NCBI GenBank assembly: GCA_021776775.1
Contig: JAJFFE010000025.1
Span: 1-44,095 of the forward strand
Direction: 5' to 3'
DNA length: 44,095 nt
Origin: Planctomycetota bacterium
GTDB lineage: Bacteria > Planctomycetota > UBA8108 > UBA1146 > JAJFFE01
The notes under the pieces were generated by a model that searched no databases, was not told the DNA's origin, and worked only from the letters and a program-made list of their open reading frames with translations. Of the stretch, positions 35,015-44,095 are shown one piece after another (positions within the stretch are counted from its first letter, which is position 1; each line of letters starts with the position of its first letter). A program made the translations under genes and the position numbers.

Positions 35015-35527
35015 TCAGCGAAGGTATCGATCTCGCAGCACGTCAAGGTGGTGACGAACGTGGCCCACCAATATGAAGCTGATCGCGCGCACCGTGAATC
35101 GACAATCACTCGCAACTCCGCCGCGCTCGAGAGTCTCGGAATCGAAGCTCTCGAACAGCGCCGCGGTTGCCAATCGAAGGGTTTCGAACTGCGCGAGCAG
35201 TCGATCGGGAGCCTGTTCGTCGAACCCGGCCCCCTCGACGAATTCATCCTGGTCCATTCCGGGGAGAGGCACCGTAGCGCCGCGCGCAAACCAAAGCGCT
35301 CGTGTAGCGAAGACCCATTCGGTATCGATCATGTGCCCCACCAACTCAGCAATCGACCACTTATCGGGAGCGTAACGGAATCCCCAACGCTCTACCGAAA
35401 TGGTCCCGAGGAGAGCACTCGCCTCCAACGCCTGTGGGCGCAGGAGAGTCACCGCGGACTCTTCGGGGACACGTTCGATGTAGCTAGAGTAGAACTCGGC
35501 GTACTCGGCTGAGGTAGGTCGTCCCAT
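35015..35527 (-). CDS. DinB-like protein, putative metalloenzyme
   Basis: 170 aa from ATG 35527 (AAGGGG about 8 nt upstream); a longer open frame upstream is ignored. The DinB/YfiT-type four-helix fold is supported by the three metal-type histidines: His65 in ELVGHMID and His156/His160 in GHVRHHLDVL (HxxxH), which in this superfamily bind a divalent metal. Members act as bacillithiol- or mycothiol-dependent transferases or as DNA-damage-inducible proteins of unknown activity. The cofactor is unknown here. Convergent with the NarL regulator gene, 20 bp apart. Confidence 0.8.
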   Translation of the reverse strand: MGRPTSAEYAEFYSSYIERVPEESAVTLLRPQALEASALLGTISVERWGFRYAPDKWSIAELVGHMIDTEWVFATRALWFARGATVPLPGMDQDEFVEGAGFDEQAPDRLLAQFETLRLATAALFESFDSETLERGGVASDCRFTVRAISFILVGHVRHHLDVLRDRYLR

Positions 35528-35631
35528 CGAGAGGCCCCTTCGTTGATTCGAACCATCGCAACTGCGACGTGTCACCATCGTCGGTGACCGCTGTCGTACG
35601 ACTGAACTGTACACCGCTGCGCCTAGCCCGT

Positions 35632-36237
35632 TCAGTACCAGGTGTCGGCGACGAGTACATATCGCACCACCGCGACGTAGTGGCAAGCACTCCCGGCGAG
35701 AACGAATAGATGCCACACGGTGTGCATGTACTTGCGACGCTGCGCGTAGAACCCGACACCGACCATGTAGAACGCACCGCCACCGGAGAGCCACAACAGG
35801 CATCCCCTCGACAGCTGCTCGACGACAGGCCCCAACGCCACCAAGACCATCCACGCCATCACGACGTAGGTTCCGGTTGAAATCACGTCGAACCGCCGCC
35901 CGGCGAGAAGGCGAACACCAATCCCCAAGAGCGCACACGACCAGACGAGCCCGAAGAGCGTCCAACCCCAAGTCCCGTCGAGCAACACCATTGTGAACGG
36001 TGTGTAGGTGCCAGCGATGAGTAGGTAGATGCAGACGTAGTCGAAGTTCAAGAAGAGCTGCTTGCGTCGGGGAGCGCGCGCCGAGTGATAGAGCGTCGAC
36101 GCCAGATACAACAAGACTAAGCTTGCTCCATAGACCGCGGCACTCACGAGATGCCGCGCTTCTCCGCAGTTCACTGCGAGCGAGATCAATCGGGGTAACG
36201 CGACAAGGCTCAGGATCAGGCCCAAGCCGTGCGTCAC
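35632..36237 (-). CDS. Hemolysin III (PAQR)-family membrane protein
   Basis: 201 aa if started at GTG 36237. Seven hydrophobic segments are present, with the family marks STLYHSA (middle) and HTVWHLFVLAGSACHYVAV (end), which supply the conserved His residues that coordinate a metal in PAQR proteins. The family's first motif, ExxNxxxH (EEVANTVTHGLG), lies partly upstream of the GTG: the E and N codons precede it. The frame is open upstream only to about 36342, where a TGA closes it, and contains no ATG, GTG or TTG; CTG at 36306 is the only start-like codon. The true start may be CTG, or the 5' end may be disrupted. Function: hydrolase-like membrane protein (YqfA/HlyIII); not proven haemolytic. 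Confidence 0.82.
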   Translation of the reverse strand: MTHGLGLILSLVALPRLISLAVNCGEARHLVSAAVYGASLVLLYLASTLYHSARAPRRKQLFLNFDYVCIYLLIAGTYTPFTMVLLDGTWGWTLFGLVWSCALLGIGVRLLAGRRFDVISTGTYVVMAWMVLVALGPVVEQLSRGCLLWLSGGGAFYMVGVGFYAQRRKYMHTVWHLFVLAGSACHYVAVVRYVLVADTWY

Positions 36238-36522
36238 CGTGTTGGCAACCTCTTCCCGGCCCGAATACGGATCGATCGCGTGTGAACGCGTTGTCGGATC
36301 TACCAGGTGAGACTTGTCGATAGCATCACTCTCGCAGTAAAGTCACAACGGGAAGCCACGGCGGGAAGAACAGTACGGTGCAATCCCTAACCCTAGCGAA
36401 CCTTCACACCGCTTTCCATGGGGATATCTCTAGCAATGGCTAGGAGCTGCAACAACGCCAGGGCGGACGGGGCCCGACGAATGGGTTAAGGAACTAATGG
36501 ATCAGGACACTAGGTTTCGAAC
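36238..36522. other. Intergenic region between hemolysin III and SAP-like gene
   Basis: 285 bp between divergently transcribed genes. The 3' half is AT-richer than its surroundings. It includes the open frame preceding the hemolysin III start and no convincing promoter or hairpin. Confidence 0.45.
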
Positions 36523-37137
36523 ATGCCTTCTCTGATCTCACACTTGAGCAAGAACGAGCAGCGCGATCTCTTCGCCGACATGAACTATCTCAACATCGGG
36601 GAGATCCGAGCGTTTTGCCGGGCACACTCGATTCCGCAGACCATCTGGATCGAGACAAGAAATGGTGAGCGAAAACGCACCAAGGACACCGATCGGAAAT
36701 CCGTCGTGCTCGATCGAGTAAAGCGGTACCTCCAGAGCGGTCACGTCGGCGCGGCAACTTGCTTCTCAGCCGACATCGTCCGGCTCGATGGGCTACCGGC
36801 CAAGCTGACGCCTCGCCATCGACTCTACTACGGCTGGTACGACAAGCACAGCGAGACGATGGTCGGGCTGCTGAAGCGGCTAACCGATGGGAAGTTCAAG
36901 AACGGCGCCGTCGCCCGTATTCTGGCGCGCGAGTTCTGGACCCGGGGCGAAGCGCCGACGTTCAAACAGTATGCCGCGGCGTGGCTCGAAGCAGACGCCA
37001 AAGGGCTGTGGCCGCATCCGGAAGCGGCGTGGCTGACGGACCGTGCGCGCAACCAAGCAGGAGGTGACTGGAAGAAGAAGCGACAGCGCAAGGCGGCCGG
37101 CGTGTTGAAGATCCTCGGCCGAATCCACACGGCCTAG
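36523..37137 (+). CDS. SAP-like domain protein, unknown function
   Basis: 204 aa. Residues about 18-35 (MNYLNIGEIRAFCRAHSIP) look like the first helix pair of a SAP domain, a nucleic-acid-binding motif, and the rest is Lys/Arg-rich with WLTDRARNQ and a basic tail (KKKRQRKAAG). It resembles the DUF6434/SAP-type proteins, so nucleic-acid binding is likely but not shown. No SD is visible before ATG 36523. It converges on the Hhe-like gene at 43 bp. Confidence 0.65.
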   Translation: MPSLISHLSKNEQRDLFADMNYLNIGEIRAFCRAHSIPQTIWIETRNGERKRTKDTDRKSVVLDRVKRYLQSGHVGAATCFSADIVRLDGLPAKLTPRHRLYYGWYDKHSETMVGLLKRLTDGKFKNGAVARILAREFWTRGEAPTFKQYAAAWLEADAKGLWPHPEAAWLTDRARNQAGGDWKKKRQRKAAGVLKILGRIHTA

Positions 37138-37179
37138 TCGGCGCCAGCCCGGCCGAAAAACCAGAGGCACGTCGAGTGA

Positions 37180-40100
37180 TCAGACCGACACGATTCGATC
37201 TCCATCGCGGCGAGCTTCGCCAGCGTCAAGAAGCCGAACCAAGCCGCCCCGCATGTCTTCCGCGATGCCTTCGGTCAGCCGTGTGATACCGAACAGGCGC
37301 GCAGCTTCCCGGCACAACGCCTCTTCCGGGAGGGCTACGTGCACCGAGAGCACCTGGCGCGCCGCCGCCGCGATCTCCTCCGGCGCGATCTCACTCGACT
37401 TGCGCGGTGATTCGTCTCCGTCGGCACCACCCCGGCAGCGATCGTACGCAAAACGGTCGAGCGAGGTGGGCCAGTAGAACACCGCGCCGGATTCGCGTAC
37501 GGCGGTGACATGTTGTTCGAGCGCATTCGCAACGACGTGCCGTCGCAGCTTGGACGTCGAACGTTCGAATTGCCACGTGTCCGCAACCCGGCGCACCAAC
37601 AGATCTTCAGCGATAGGTCCTTCGGCGGCGACGATCTCTCGTATGACTCCGCGAAGGTCTTCCCGTGACGCGTCCAAGTAGAGGCTTTCGGACGGTCGCC
37701 TTTCCGAAGCGACGTACATCACATAAGGCTCGGCTCCCAGAGGTTCCGCCGCACGAAGCTCAACTGCGGGTTGCAGCGGAGCGCGGCGATACGGTGACTC
37801 TCGATTCTCCGCGACATTCTCACTCGCGCCGTCGGCGTCGTCCTCAGCGCGAGCCGGCTCTTCGGGAGCGGCCGGGGAAACCGACTGCCACGGTTCGGCC
37901 GCCCGCGCCTCGAGAAGTTCCACGATCTTGTCGATCTGTTCCTTCGGGTTGCTCCACCAGTCCGTCGACCAGATTCGGTAAAGTTGCCACCCCAGCCCCT
38001 CGAGCACCAACTGCCGGAGTCGATCACGATCACGAGCCGTCTTCGCCCGCTGATAGCTCGCGCCGTCGCATTCGATTCCGAGCAAGTAACGACCGGGCAC
38101 GCGGGGATCAACCACCGCGAGATCGATGCGATAACCCGACGCTCCGACCTGCGAGTGCACTTGCCAGCCTCGCTCGATGAGAGCGTCGCCCACCGTTTTT
38201 TCGAACGGCGAATCGAACTCACCCGACCGATCCAAGGAGACGGCTTCGCCAAGAGCTCGGTATCCTCGCTCGGCGTAGTCGAGGAACGTCTTCAAGTCTC
38301 GAACACCTCGCGCACGCGTCCGCGCCAAGTCGATGGCATCTCCGTGTATCGACGAGAACACCACAACTTCCCTTCGCGCCCGGGTCACAGCGACGTTGAG
38401 TCGGCGCTCGCCTCCCTGACGGTTCAGCGGTCCGAAGTTCATCGACATCTTTCCCCGGCTATCGGGCCCGTAACAGATCGAGAAGAAGATGACGTCGCGC
38501 TCGTCTCCTTGCACGTTCTCCAGATTCTTGACGAACAGCGGTTCCTGCCTGTCGCCCGAGAAGTACGGTTCGATTTCTGGATGAGACCGACGAGCCTGGT
38601 CGAGCAAGTCCTCGATGCGGGTTTGTTGCGCCTGGCTGAACGTGACGATTCCGATGGTCGCGCCGCACAGCTCTGAGTCGCAGAGACGACGTACGACTTC
38701 CGCAACGACCGCTTCCGCCTCGCGAGCGTTGGTCCGCGACTTACCCTTGTCGTAAACGCCGTCTTCCACCAAACGGAACGAAACGCCGAGGTTTTCGCTA
38801 CTGTCTTCGGTGGCCGGCGCCGGGAACGTCAGCAGTCGATTGTCGTAGTAGTGGTAGTTCGAGAACGAAATCAGGCTTTCGTGGCGACTCCGATAGTGCC
38901 AGTCGAGACGACGCACGGGGAGGCCGGCCCCCATGCAGTCGTCGAGAATACTCTCGAGATCTTCGACGGCGTCTTCGTCAACCAAGTCTTCATCGTCTTG
39001 GCGCCCGAAGAAGTTCGTCGGAGGGAGCTGCTTCGGATCCCCGACCACTACCACCTTCTCGCCACGCGCAATCGCACCCACCGCATCCCAAACCGGAATC
39101 TGCGACGCCTCATCGAACACGACGAGGTCGAACCGCGGAAAAGACGGGTCGAGATACTGCGCGACGGAGAGCGGGCTCATCAAGAAGCATGGCTTCAGTC
39201 GGTGCAGGACGTTCGCGGTCTTTGCCAACAGGGTGCGAATCGGAAGATGCCGTCGCTTCTTCTGCAACTCACGGTGAATGATTCCGACCTCCGAACCCGC
39301 GACATCTCGGGCCGCAGCGACGTCGGGCACGCGGGCGGACAAACGGGCCGCAATCAACTCCTTCGTCAGGTCCATGAACCGTTCATCCACTTCGGCGAAC
39401 TGACGAATCTTGCGCCCGTGCTCTGGACTGAAGAACTGACGCAGGACCGGTTCGCGTTCGGTGATCTCATCGATCCACCAGGTCAGCACACTGCGCTCGA
39501 ACAGGAGCAAGAACGTGCCACTGGTCGCGCGGCCGTGCTCGATCTCTCTAATGAGCGGCGCCAGACCCCGCTCTACGGCCGACCTCCGAGCCCGTCGCCA
39601 CGCGCACCAATTGCGAAGCTCGGGCAACGCCTGGCGCCACTCTTCGGCGCGCGCGGTGACCGTCGACAAATGATCGGGTTCGAACAACTCGCCCCACGCC
39701 GCGCGCGGTCGAAGCTGCAAGTGCCGAGTGAGGTCATCGATAGATCCACGCTGATCACCGAAGGCGACTCGATAGGCAGACATCTCACGGGCAACCGGTC
39801 CGTCGCCCGACAACAGGTCACGTCCCTCCGTGAGCAGACGTGCCCAACGCTCGCGTAGCGACTCGGCAAACTCCAGCGGGTCTCGATTGGCGTCCGCTGG
39901 GGTCGAAGAGCGGCGCGCTGTCTCAGCAACTCGCAGCGAAAGTTGGCGAACCGCCGAAGCCCAGTCCGCCGCGCGACGAAGCGCGTCCCAATTGGCCCGG
40001 CCGTCGTTCCAGGTCGATCCGAACACCGACTCGGCGGCGGCGGTGGACGACTCGACCGTGCGAACTTCATCACGCCAGCGTCTCAGAAGAGCCAAGTCTT

Positions 40101-43100
40101 CGGCCACGTGAACACTGTTCGGGATGCGACCGTGCCGGGCCACCGACCGCAGCGCTTTTTTTACCGATCGTCCCCGCCACCAGCGCAGCACGGCCATCGA
40201 CGCCGAGGCGATCCGCCATCGAGACTCCAAGTCATCGATATCTAGATCGAGCGCCTGTTGTTCGTACTTCTCGGCTCCTTGCGCTTCGAGCGCGTCGCGC
40301 TGGCGACCGTGCGCGAGCCAGGTCTCAATGTCACGGATAGTCGTCGCCCAATCGCGACGATTCAGCGCGGCGGCGGCGAGAGTTGGCGCCTCACCAAAGA
40401 GCACCGCGAGTTCATCCAACTCTTCGAGCGAGTCGGCACTCCAACCACGCTCCGCGAGGCCAAGCCGATGCGCCCACGCTTCCGCGCACGGACCGAGCAC
40501 ACTCGCCTCACGAACCAACTCGGTGATCGACGACTCGACGTCTCGGCTCCACGCGGGAGACCACTCTTCACATTGAGCGGCAAGCCATGAACTGTCGACG
40601 ACTTCGTTGGATTCGGCAGCGGCGGTGGACGCGCGCTCGGCCGACTCACGCATGGCCGCCCAACGATCTCGATCGAGAGTCGCCGCGTCACCCAAACGCG
40701 CTGCGTTATCCGGATCGTCGACGAGATTGATGGCGGCGACCTCGCGCAGACCTATCGCCAGAGACGTCGCGCGGAACACGGACAACCCGCAGGGATACGG
40801 CTCATGGATCGCGCGGGCGTACTGGTTCAAGTCGGCGCGTAACTCGGCAAGACGCGTTGCCTCCCGCGCCCAGTCGTCAGGATCGGTCGGGCCAACGTCT
40901 TCGAGGGCGCGTCCAATCTGCGCCAAGACTTCGCTCTTGCGCGCCTTGTTGGAGTGGATCTCCAGACAGAATCGGCCAAGCCCGACTTGCTCCAGCCGGC
41001 GATGCACCACCTCCAAGGCAGCCGTCTTCTCCGACACGAAGAGAACTCTCTTCCCGACCGCCAACACGTGCGCGATCAGGTTCGTGATGGTCTGTGACTT
41101 GCCGGTACCCGGCGGCCCCTCCAAGACAAAGTTGCGACCATTGGCTGCTGCAAACACCGCAGCGAGCTGCGACGAGTCCGCGCTCATCGGGCAGAACGTC
41201 TCCGACGGAGGGTGTTCGTCGTCAAGCCGTTCGAGCTCAGGGAACTCGCCGGAGACGGGAAACGGTTCGTTCGGCCGTTCGACGAGGTGCTCGACGACTC
41301 TGTTCTCCAACAACGTCGGAGTGCGGTCGTGAAGGTCTTTCCACATGAGATACTTGGTGAACGAGAAGAGGCCGACCTGCGCCTCGTCGCGAACCTCCCA
41401 ACCGGGAAGGTCTCGCACGACCTGTCGAATCAACTGAAGGATTGCGGCCACGTCGACGCCAGAGTCGTCGGTGGGTAACGACTCGACGTCTGGCATTTCT
41501 AGGCCGAGATCGGTCTCTAACATTTGCACGAGCGTGACGTTGATGCGCGGATCGTCGTCGTGAATGCGAAGACGAAAGCCGGACCGGACCGACTTCCGCT
41601 CGAGATCGACCGGGATCAGCAAGATCGGCGCACGGCAAATGCGCCCCTTCGTGCGGTCCCCCGCCGGGCGCCAGTGAAGAAATCCCAACGCCAGATAGAG
41701 CGTGTTTGCGCCGCCTTCTTCCCGGCTCAACCGCGCCGCGCGAAAGATCTCGATCAAGCGCCGCTCGAGTTCGTTCGCACTCAAGTCGATGTGCACACGC
41801 CGCTGTTCGATAGCGTCGAGCAGTACTCGTTCGACGGGGTCGTCTCCGGTGCGCTCTCGAAACGCTTCCGCGTCGCGCCCGTCGCGCTCCGACATGAGAT
41901 CGGGTCGACCCGCCACCCGAAACGCCTTGCCTTCGGCCAAGCGATCCTCGAGCTGCGCCAAGTTCGGGCACATGACCGGCAGTGTCTTCTTGGTATCTCG
42001 AAAGTTGAGCAGACGGTTGCGAAGCGACAAATCGAGCAGCCTACGCTTCCATCGTTCGAGACGGCTCTGCGAAGCGTCGTCCACCGGATCGCCCAGCTCA
42101 CCCGCAGTCCACAACGGAAGATCGGGGACCACCGGTGCCACCAGGGCCGACGCCTTTCGTGGCTCTTCAGGATCGACACCCACACCCTCTCGACTCCGCG
42201 ACGGAAGCGGACGAATTTGATTTCGACGCGCCGCGGTGATGTCAACGAGACAGAGAAACTTGGCTTCGTCTTCGAGCGCGGACCGCGTCTCTTCGACCGC
42301 GTCTGCGAAGCGTCGAGACTCCGGCGATGTCACCAGTGTCGATTCGAAGAAGCAGAGCTCCCCGATCTCCGATCGCTTTCTGATGTGCTGCAAGTCATCG
42401 AGAGCGGATTCGCCGAACACCTCGTCCAGTAGCCAGAAACCCGGAAACGAGTGTCCGTCTTGAAACGCAATCACTGGATGCAAGCCGACCTGTTCAAGAC
42501 ACGCAGCCGCCAACACCGTGAGATCCAAACAGGTGGCCACACCCGATTCGAACACACGATCCGGAGTGCGAATCTTCTGTCCCACGTCTTGAAAACTCGC
42601 CGGAGGGCTCGAGTAGCGGAGTCCCCGCGCTTGAAGCGCGGCGAAGACCGCGGCACCAAGGGTCCATACGCGACGTCGATCTTTCGACTGGTAGCCATCC
42701 AGGCTCGCGCTCCCGGTCCACCCTTCGATCACGGTCGACGCCTCGGCCAACACCGCTTCGATGGCTGGGTGGTTCGGCATCACGAACGCCGCCAACATTT
42801 CGGGCAACGATCGCAAGCCACTCCATTGGTCGTACGCCAACAGCTCGATCGGGAATCCCTCGCGAACGAGAGTCTCGCCACCCGCGGTGACTTCTACCCA
42901 CAGGTGCCCCTTCGTCGCCTCATCGAGGCTGACCAAGAACGAAGGTGATAGCTTGAGGTCCACTCGCGGCAGATGAAGACGCGCGCCCGCTTCGATTCGA
43001 TCAATCGATAGGTCGAGGGCCGCTGAGAAGTCAGGATCACTGGTGACCTGCACGGTCAAGTCCGAGAGCGCGCCGTCGGTCAGGTTCTCGATTCCCAAGC

Positions 43101-43215
43101 GGCGCAGAACGGGCACATCGTTCTGTTGCACGGCGTAGTTCACGCGAGGGTCGTAGTCGAGATGGACTCGGCACGGTGGGGTGGTCGCTGAAGCAGCAGT
43201 AGGTTGCACGGTCAC
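37180..43215 (-). CDS. Hhe-like defence protein: DUF4011, SF1 helicase, Vsr-like nuclease, DUF3320
   Basis: 2011 aa from GTG 43215. Order: N-terminal beta-rich part; a transglutaminase-like domain (about 155-310) with a Cys229-His255-Asp264 arrangement; DUF4011 around 385-440 (RWKRRLLDLSLRNRLLNF); SF1-type helicase with Walker A GPPGTGKS (700-707), DEASQIP (1368-1374), GDPKQLPP (about 1391) and AVTRARREVV near 1605; then a Vsr/DUF559-like PD-(D/E)xK nuclease (about 1665-1780; YRIDLAVVD, GIECDGASY, DRLRQLVLEGLGW); and the C-terminal DUF3320 winged-helix-type part. The same order defines Hhe (Gao et al. 2020), a single-protein anti-phage system. It should unwind and cut phage nucleic acid. No integrase, toxin or second defence gene adjoins it. 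Confidence 0.9.
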   Translation of the reverse strand: MTVQPTAASATTPPCRVHLDYDPRVNYAVQQNDVPVLRRLGIENLTDGALSDLTVQVTSDPDFSAALDLSIDRIEAGARLHLPRVDLKLSPSFLVSLDEATKGHLWVEVTAGGETLVREGFPIELLAYDQWSGLRSLPEMLAAFVMPNHPAIEAVLAEASTVIEGWTGSASLDGYQSKDRRRVWTLGAAVFAALQARGLRYSSPPASFQDVGQKIRTPDRVFESGVATCLDLTVLAAACLEQVGLHPVIAFQDGHSFPGFWLLDEVFGESALDDLQHIRKRSEIGELCFFESTLVTSPESRRFADAVEETRSALEDEAKFLCLVDITAARRNQIRPLPSRSREGVGVDPEEPRKASALVAPVVPDLPLWTAGELGDPVDDASQSRLERWKRRLLDLSLRNRLLNFRDTKKTLPVMCPNLAQLEDRLAEGKAFRVAGRPDLMSERDGRDAEAFRERTGDDPVERVLLDAIEQRRVHIDLSANELERRLIEIFRAARLSREEGGANTLYLALGFLHWRPAGDRTKGRICRAPILLIPVDLERKSVRSGFRLRIHDDDPRINVTLVQMLETDLGLEMPDVESLPTDDSGVDVAAILQLIRQVVRDLPGWEVRDEAQVGLFSFTKYLMWKDLHDRTPTLLENRVVEHLVERPNEPFPVSGEFPELERLDDEHPPSETFCPMSADSSQLAAVFAAANGRNFVLEGPPGTGKSQTITNLIAHVLAVGKRVLFVSEKTAALEVVHRRLEQVGLGRFCLEIHSNKARKSEVLAQIGRALEDVGPTDPDDWAREATRLAELRADLNQYARAIHEPYPCGLSVFRATSLAIGLREVAAINLVDDPDNAARLGDAATLDRDRWAAMRESAERASTAAAESNEVVDSSWLAAQCEEWSPAWSRDVESSITELVREASVLGPCAEAWAHRLGLAERGWSADSLEELDELAVLFGEAPTLAAAALNRRDWATTIRDIETWLAHGRQRDALEAQGAEKYEQQALDLDIDDLESRWRIASASMAVLRWWRGRSVKKALRSVARHGRIPNSVHVAEDLALLRRWRDEVRTVESSTAAAESVFGSTWNDGRANWDALRRAADWASAVRQLSLRVAETARRSSTPADANRDPLEFAESLRERWARLLTEGRDLLSGDGPVAREMSAYRVAFGDQRGSIDDLTRHLQLRPRAAWGELFEPDHLSTVTARAEEWRQALPELRNWCAWRRARRSAVERGLAPLIREIEHGRATSGTFLLLFERSVLTWWIDEITEREPVLRQFFSPEHGRKIRQFAEVDERFMDLTKELIAARLSARVPDVAAARDVAGSEVGIIHRELQKKRRHLPIRTLLAKTANVLHRLKPCFLMSPLSVAQYLDPSFPRFDLVVFDEASQIPVWDAVGAIARGEKVVVVGDPKQLPPTNFFGRQDDEDLVDEDAVEDLESILDDCMGAGLPVRRLDWHYRSRHESLISFSNYHYYDNRLLTFPAPATEDSSENLGVSFRLVEDGVYDKGKSRTNAREAEAVVAEVVRRLCDSELCGATIGIVTFSQAQQTRIEDLLDQARRSHPEIEPYFSGDRQEPLFVKNLENVQGDERDVIFFSICYGPDSRGKMSMNFGPLNRQGGERRLNVAVTRARREVVVFSSIHGDAIDLARTRARGVRDLKTFLDYAERGYRALGEAVSLDRSGEFDSPFEKTVGDALIERGWQVHSQVGASGYRIDLAVVDPRVPGRYLLGIECDGASYQRAKTARDRDRLRQLVLEGLGWQLYRIWSTDWWSNPKEQIDKIVELLEARAAEPWQSVSPAAPEEPARAEDDADGASENVAENRESPYRRAPLQPAVELRAAEPLGAEPYVMYVASERRPSESLYLDASREDLRGVIREIVAAEGPIAEDLLVRRVADTWQFERSTSKLRRHVVANALEQHVTAVRESGAVFYWPTSLDRFAYDRCRGGADGDESPRKSSEIAPEEIAAAARQVLSVHVALPEEALCREAARLFGITRLTEGIAEDMRGGLVRLLDAGEARRDGDRIVSV

Positions 43216-43541
43216 GGACGAAACCTCAGTGGGGGCGAGTTGGGGAATCCGTCAAACTAGCCCGAAACCGGGGAGATTTCGATCCTCAACTTCGATCTCG
43301 TCCGTTCCGGCCACTTAGCCCGCCGGGCGAGCCGACGTGAGCGAACACGCGGGAGACCGCCAATTCGGCGAACAGGGCAATCGCACGCCAGCGCGGCCCA
43401 CGATAACACTAGCGAGCCTACGCGCAGGCGGCGGGGAATCCATTATCGATTCCGCCTGGTCCCCGTCGAGTTGTTCGCAAACGTTCTTGCCCAAGACCGC
43501 GTAGCGCAACCGAGGTGGTTGCGCGGCGGAGACCACAATCC
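43216..43541. other. Intergenic region between the partial gene and the Hhe-like gene
   Basis: 326 bp with no credible gene. It contains the hairpin at 43504-43524 just after the partial gene's stop, and presumably the promoter of the Hhe-like gene; no strong -35/-10 pair is visible on the minus strand. A TGAGG-type SD lies about 10 nt before GTG 43215. Confidence 0.5.
43504..43524 (-). terminator. Hairpin downstream of the partial gene
   Basis: A perfect 8-bp stem (GCGCAACC 43504-43511 with GGTTGCGC 43517-43524) and a 5-nt loop lie 17 bp past the stop codon of the minus-strand gene. No T-run follows, so termination would be inefficient or Rho-assisted. Confidence 0.45.
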
Positions 43542-44095
43542 TCAGCGATCGCTTTGTAGCTCCCATTCGAATTCCGACGCACCAGCCTCGACGTCGAAAC
43601 GGTACCGCTCGAACACATAGTCGCGGTAAAGGTCTTCATAACAACTGCGTTCAAGAACGGCGCGGAGCCCTTGGATTCGGGCCAACCAAGCTGTCTGCTC
43701 GCGTTCACCCAAACTCTTGCGAGCAAACGAATAGAGATCGGCATACGCCATGAAGGTCAGGCGCGGATTGTTCATCAGATGGACGCGAGACAGTATGTCG
43801 TCATACGCTGCGCGCAGTCGATCAGCCGGAGCCGCGTCATCCATGAACAACCTTGCTTGGAACGCTAGCAGCCGGGTTCGCGCGTCCATGCACCCACGTC
43901 GCCCAGCTTCGTCCAGCAGTTGTCCGAGACGATCGAAGACGACGTCGTACCGTCCATCCTGGGCGGCGAATTTGATGAGCTCGAGCTTGGCGTCCAAGAC
44001 CGCGCTGTAGTTCGGCGGGTCCAAAGCTTCGAACAACTCGATCGCGTAGTTGAAGAGATGGACACCTTCGGCACGGTTTCCCCAAAGAGTGTCGA
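43542..44095 (-). CDS. Partial helical-repeat (TPR-like) protein, 5' end outside window
   Basis: The frame is open from the window edge to the TGA at 43544-43542, giving about 184 visible residues; the true start lies beyond 44095. A TTG at 44036 is not a likely start because similar sequence continues upstream (LWGNRAEGVHLFNYAIELFEALD). The residues alternate helix pairs with Ala/Leu/Tyr spacing as in tetratricopeptide repeats, without catalytic motifs, so it is the C-terminal scaffold of a larger protein, such as a TPR-containing regulator or kinase. Its stop is 326 bp upstream of the Hhe-like start, same strand. Confidence 0.7.
   Translation of the reverse strand, partial: DTLWGNRAEGVHLFNYAIELFEALDPPNYSAVLDAKLELIKFAAQDGRYDVVFDRLGQLLDEAGRRGCMDARTRLLAFQARLFMDDAAPADRLRAAYDDILSRVHLMNNPRLTFMAYADLYSFARKSLGEREQTAWLARIQGLRAVLERSCYEDLYRDYVFERYRFDVEAGASEFEWELQSDR

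Noticed and set aside
38851..39858. Plus-strand open frame inside the Hhe-like gene
   Set aside because: No domain and antisense to helicase motifs that are clear on the minus strand.
37180..44095. Prophage or genomic island carrying the Hhe-like gene
   Set aside because: No integrase, attachment repeats, tRNA or phage structural genes are visible nearby.

Overview
This window looks like a high-GC bacterial chromosome, most likely a planctomycete (inference from gene content). The evidence is large secreted Cys-rich proteins that end in dockerin-like DxNxDG repeats and carry 'DxNxNG...GIPDEC' modules, an ECF sigma factor fused to a membrane segment and carboxypeptidase-regulatory-like domains, a HEAT-VWA exported protein, and a golvesin-flanked FAD oxidoreductase. 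I see no rRNA, tRNA, CRISPR array, insertion sequence or integrase. Many genes appear to start at GTG, TTG or possibly CTG, chosen here by Shine-Dalgarno (SD) position.

Layout. 1-246: low-complexity edge with a 33-nt poly-C tract. 247-6308: a secreted esterase-like hydrolase diverging from a HEAT/VWA protein, then a minus-strand operon (lipoprotein, sulfotransferase, small membrane protein) and a methyltransferase. 6777-12050: three exported dockerin-like proteins, the first two followed by GC-rich hairpins. 12431-13344: two translationally coupled lipoproteins. 13357-18338 (minus): a secreted FAD oxidoreductase coupled to a NosR-like membrane flavoprotein fused to ApbE. 18427-22271: an MFS transporter, then the membrane-tethered sigma factor, which is broken by a frameshift. 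22288-31036: a probable light/oxidative-stress cluster. 31307-34994: CheY-like regulator, hybrid histidine kinase and NarL-type regulator. 35015-37137: DinB-like protein, hemolysin III, SAP-like protein. 37180-43215: a 2011-aa DUF4011-helicase-Vsr-like-nuclease-DUF3320 protein of the Hhe defence type. 43542 to the end: a partial helical-repeat protein.

How the genes work together. The most coherent unit is 22288-31036: a MerR-type HTH/B12-binding regulator, a region-1.1-containing sigma-70 factor, a CIA30-domain protein, an ECF sigma factor, a FAS1 lipoprotein and a class II CPD photolyase on the minus strand, facing a YbgA (DUF523-DUF1722) gene and a VOC-DCC fusion on the plus strand. The photolyase/ybgA adjacency known from E. 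coli, together with a CarH/LitR-related sensor, suggests a photo-protection regulon (inference). The second notable unit is the NosR-like/ApbE fusion: flavin-acceptor motifs and the transferase that would flavinylate them sit in one polypeptide, and the predicted topology puts both outside the inner membrane.
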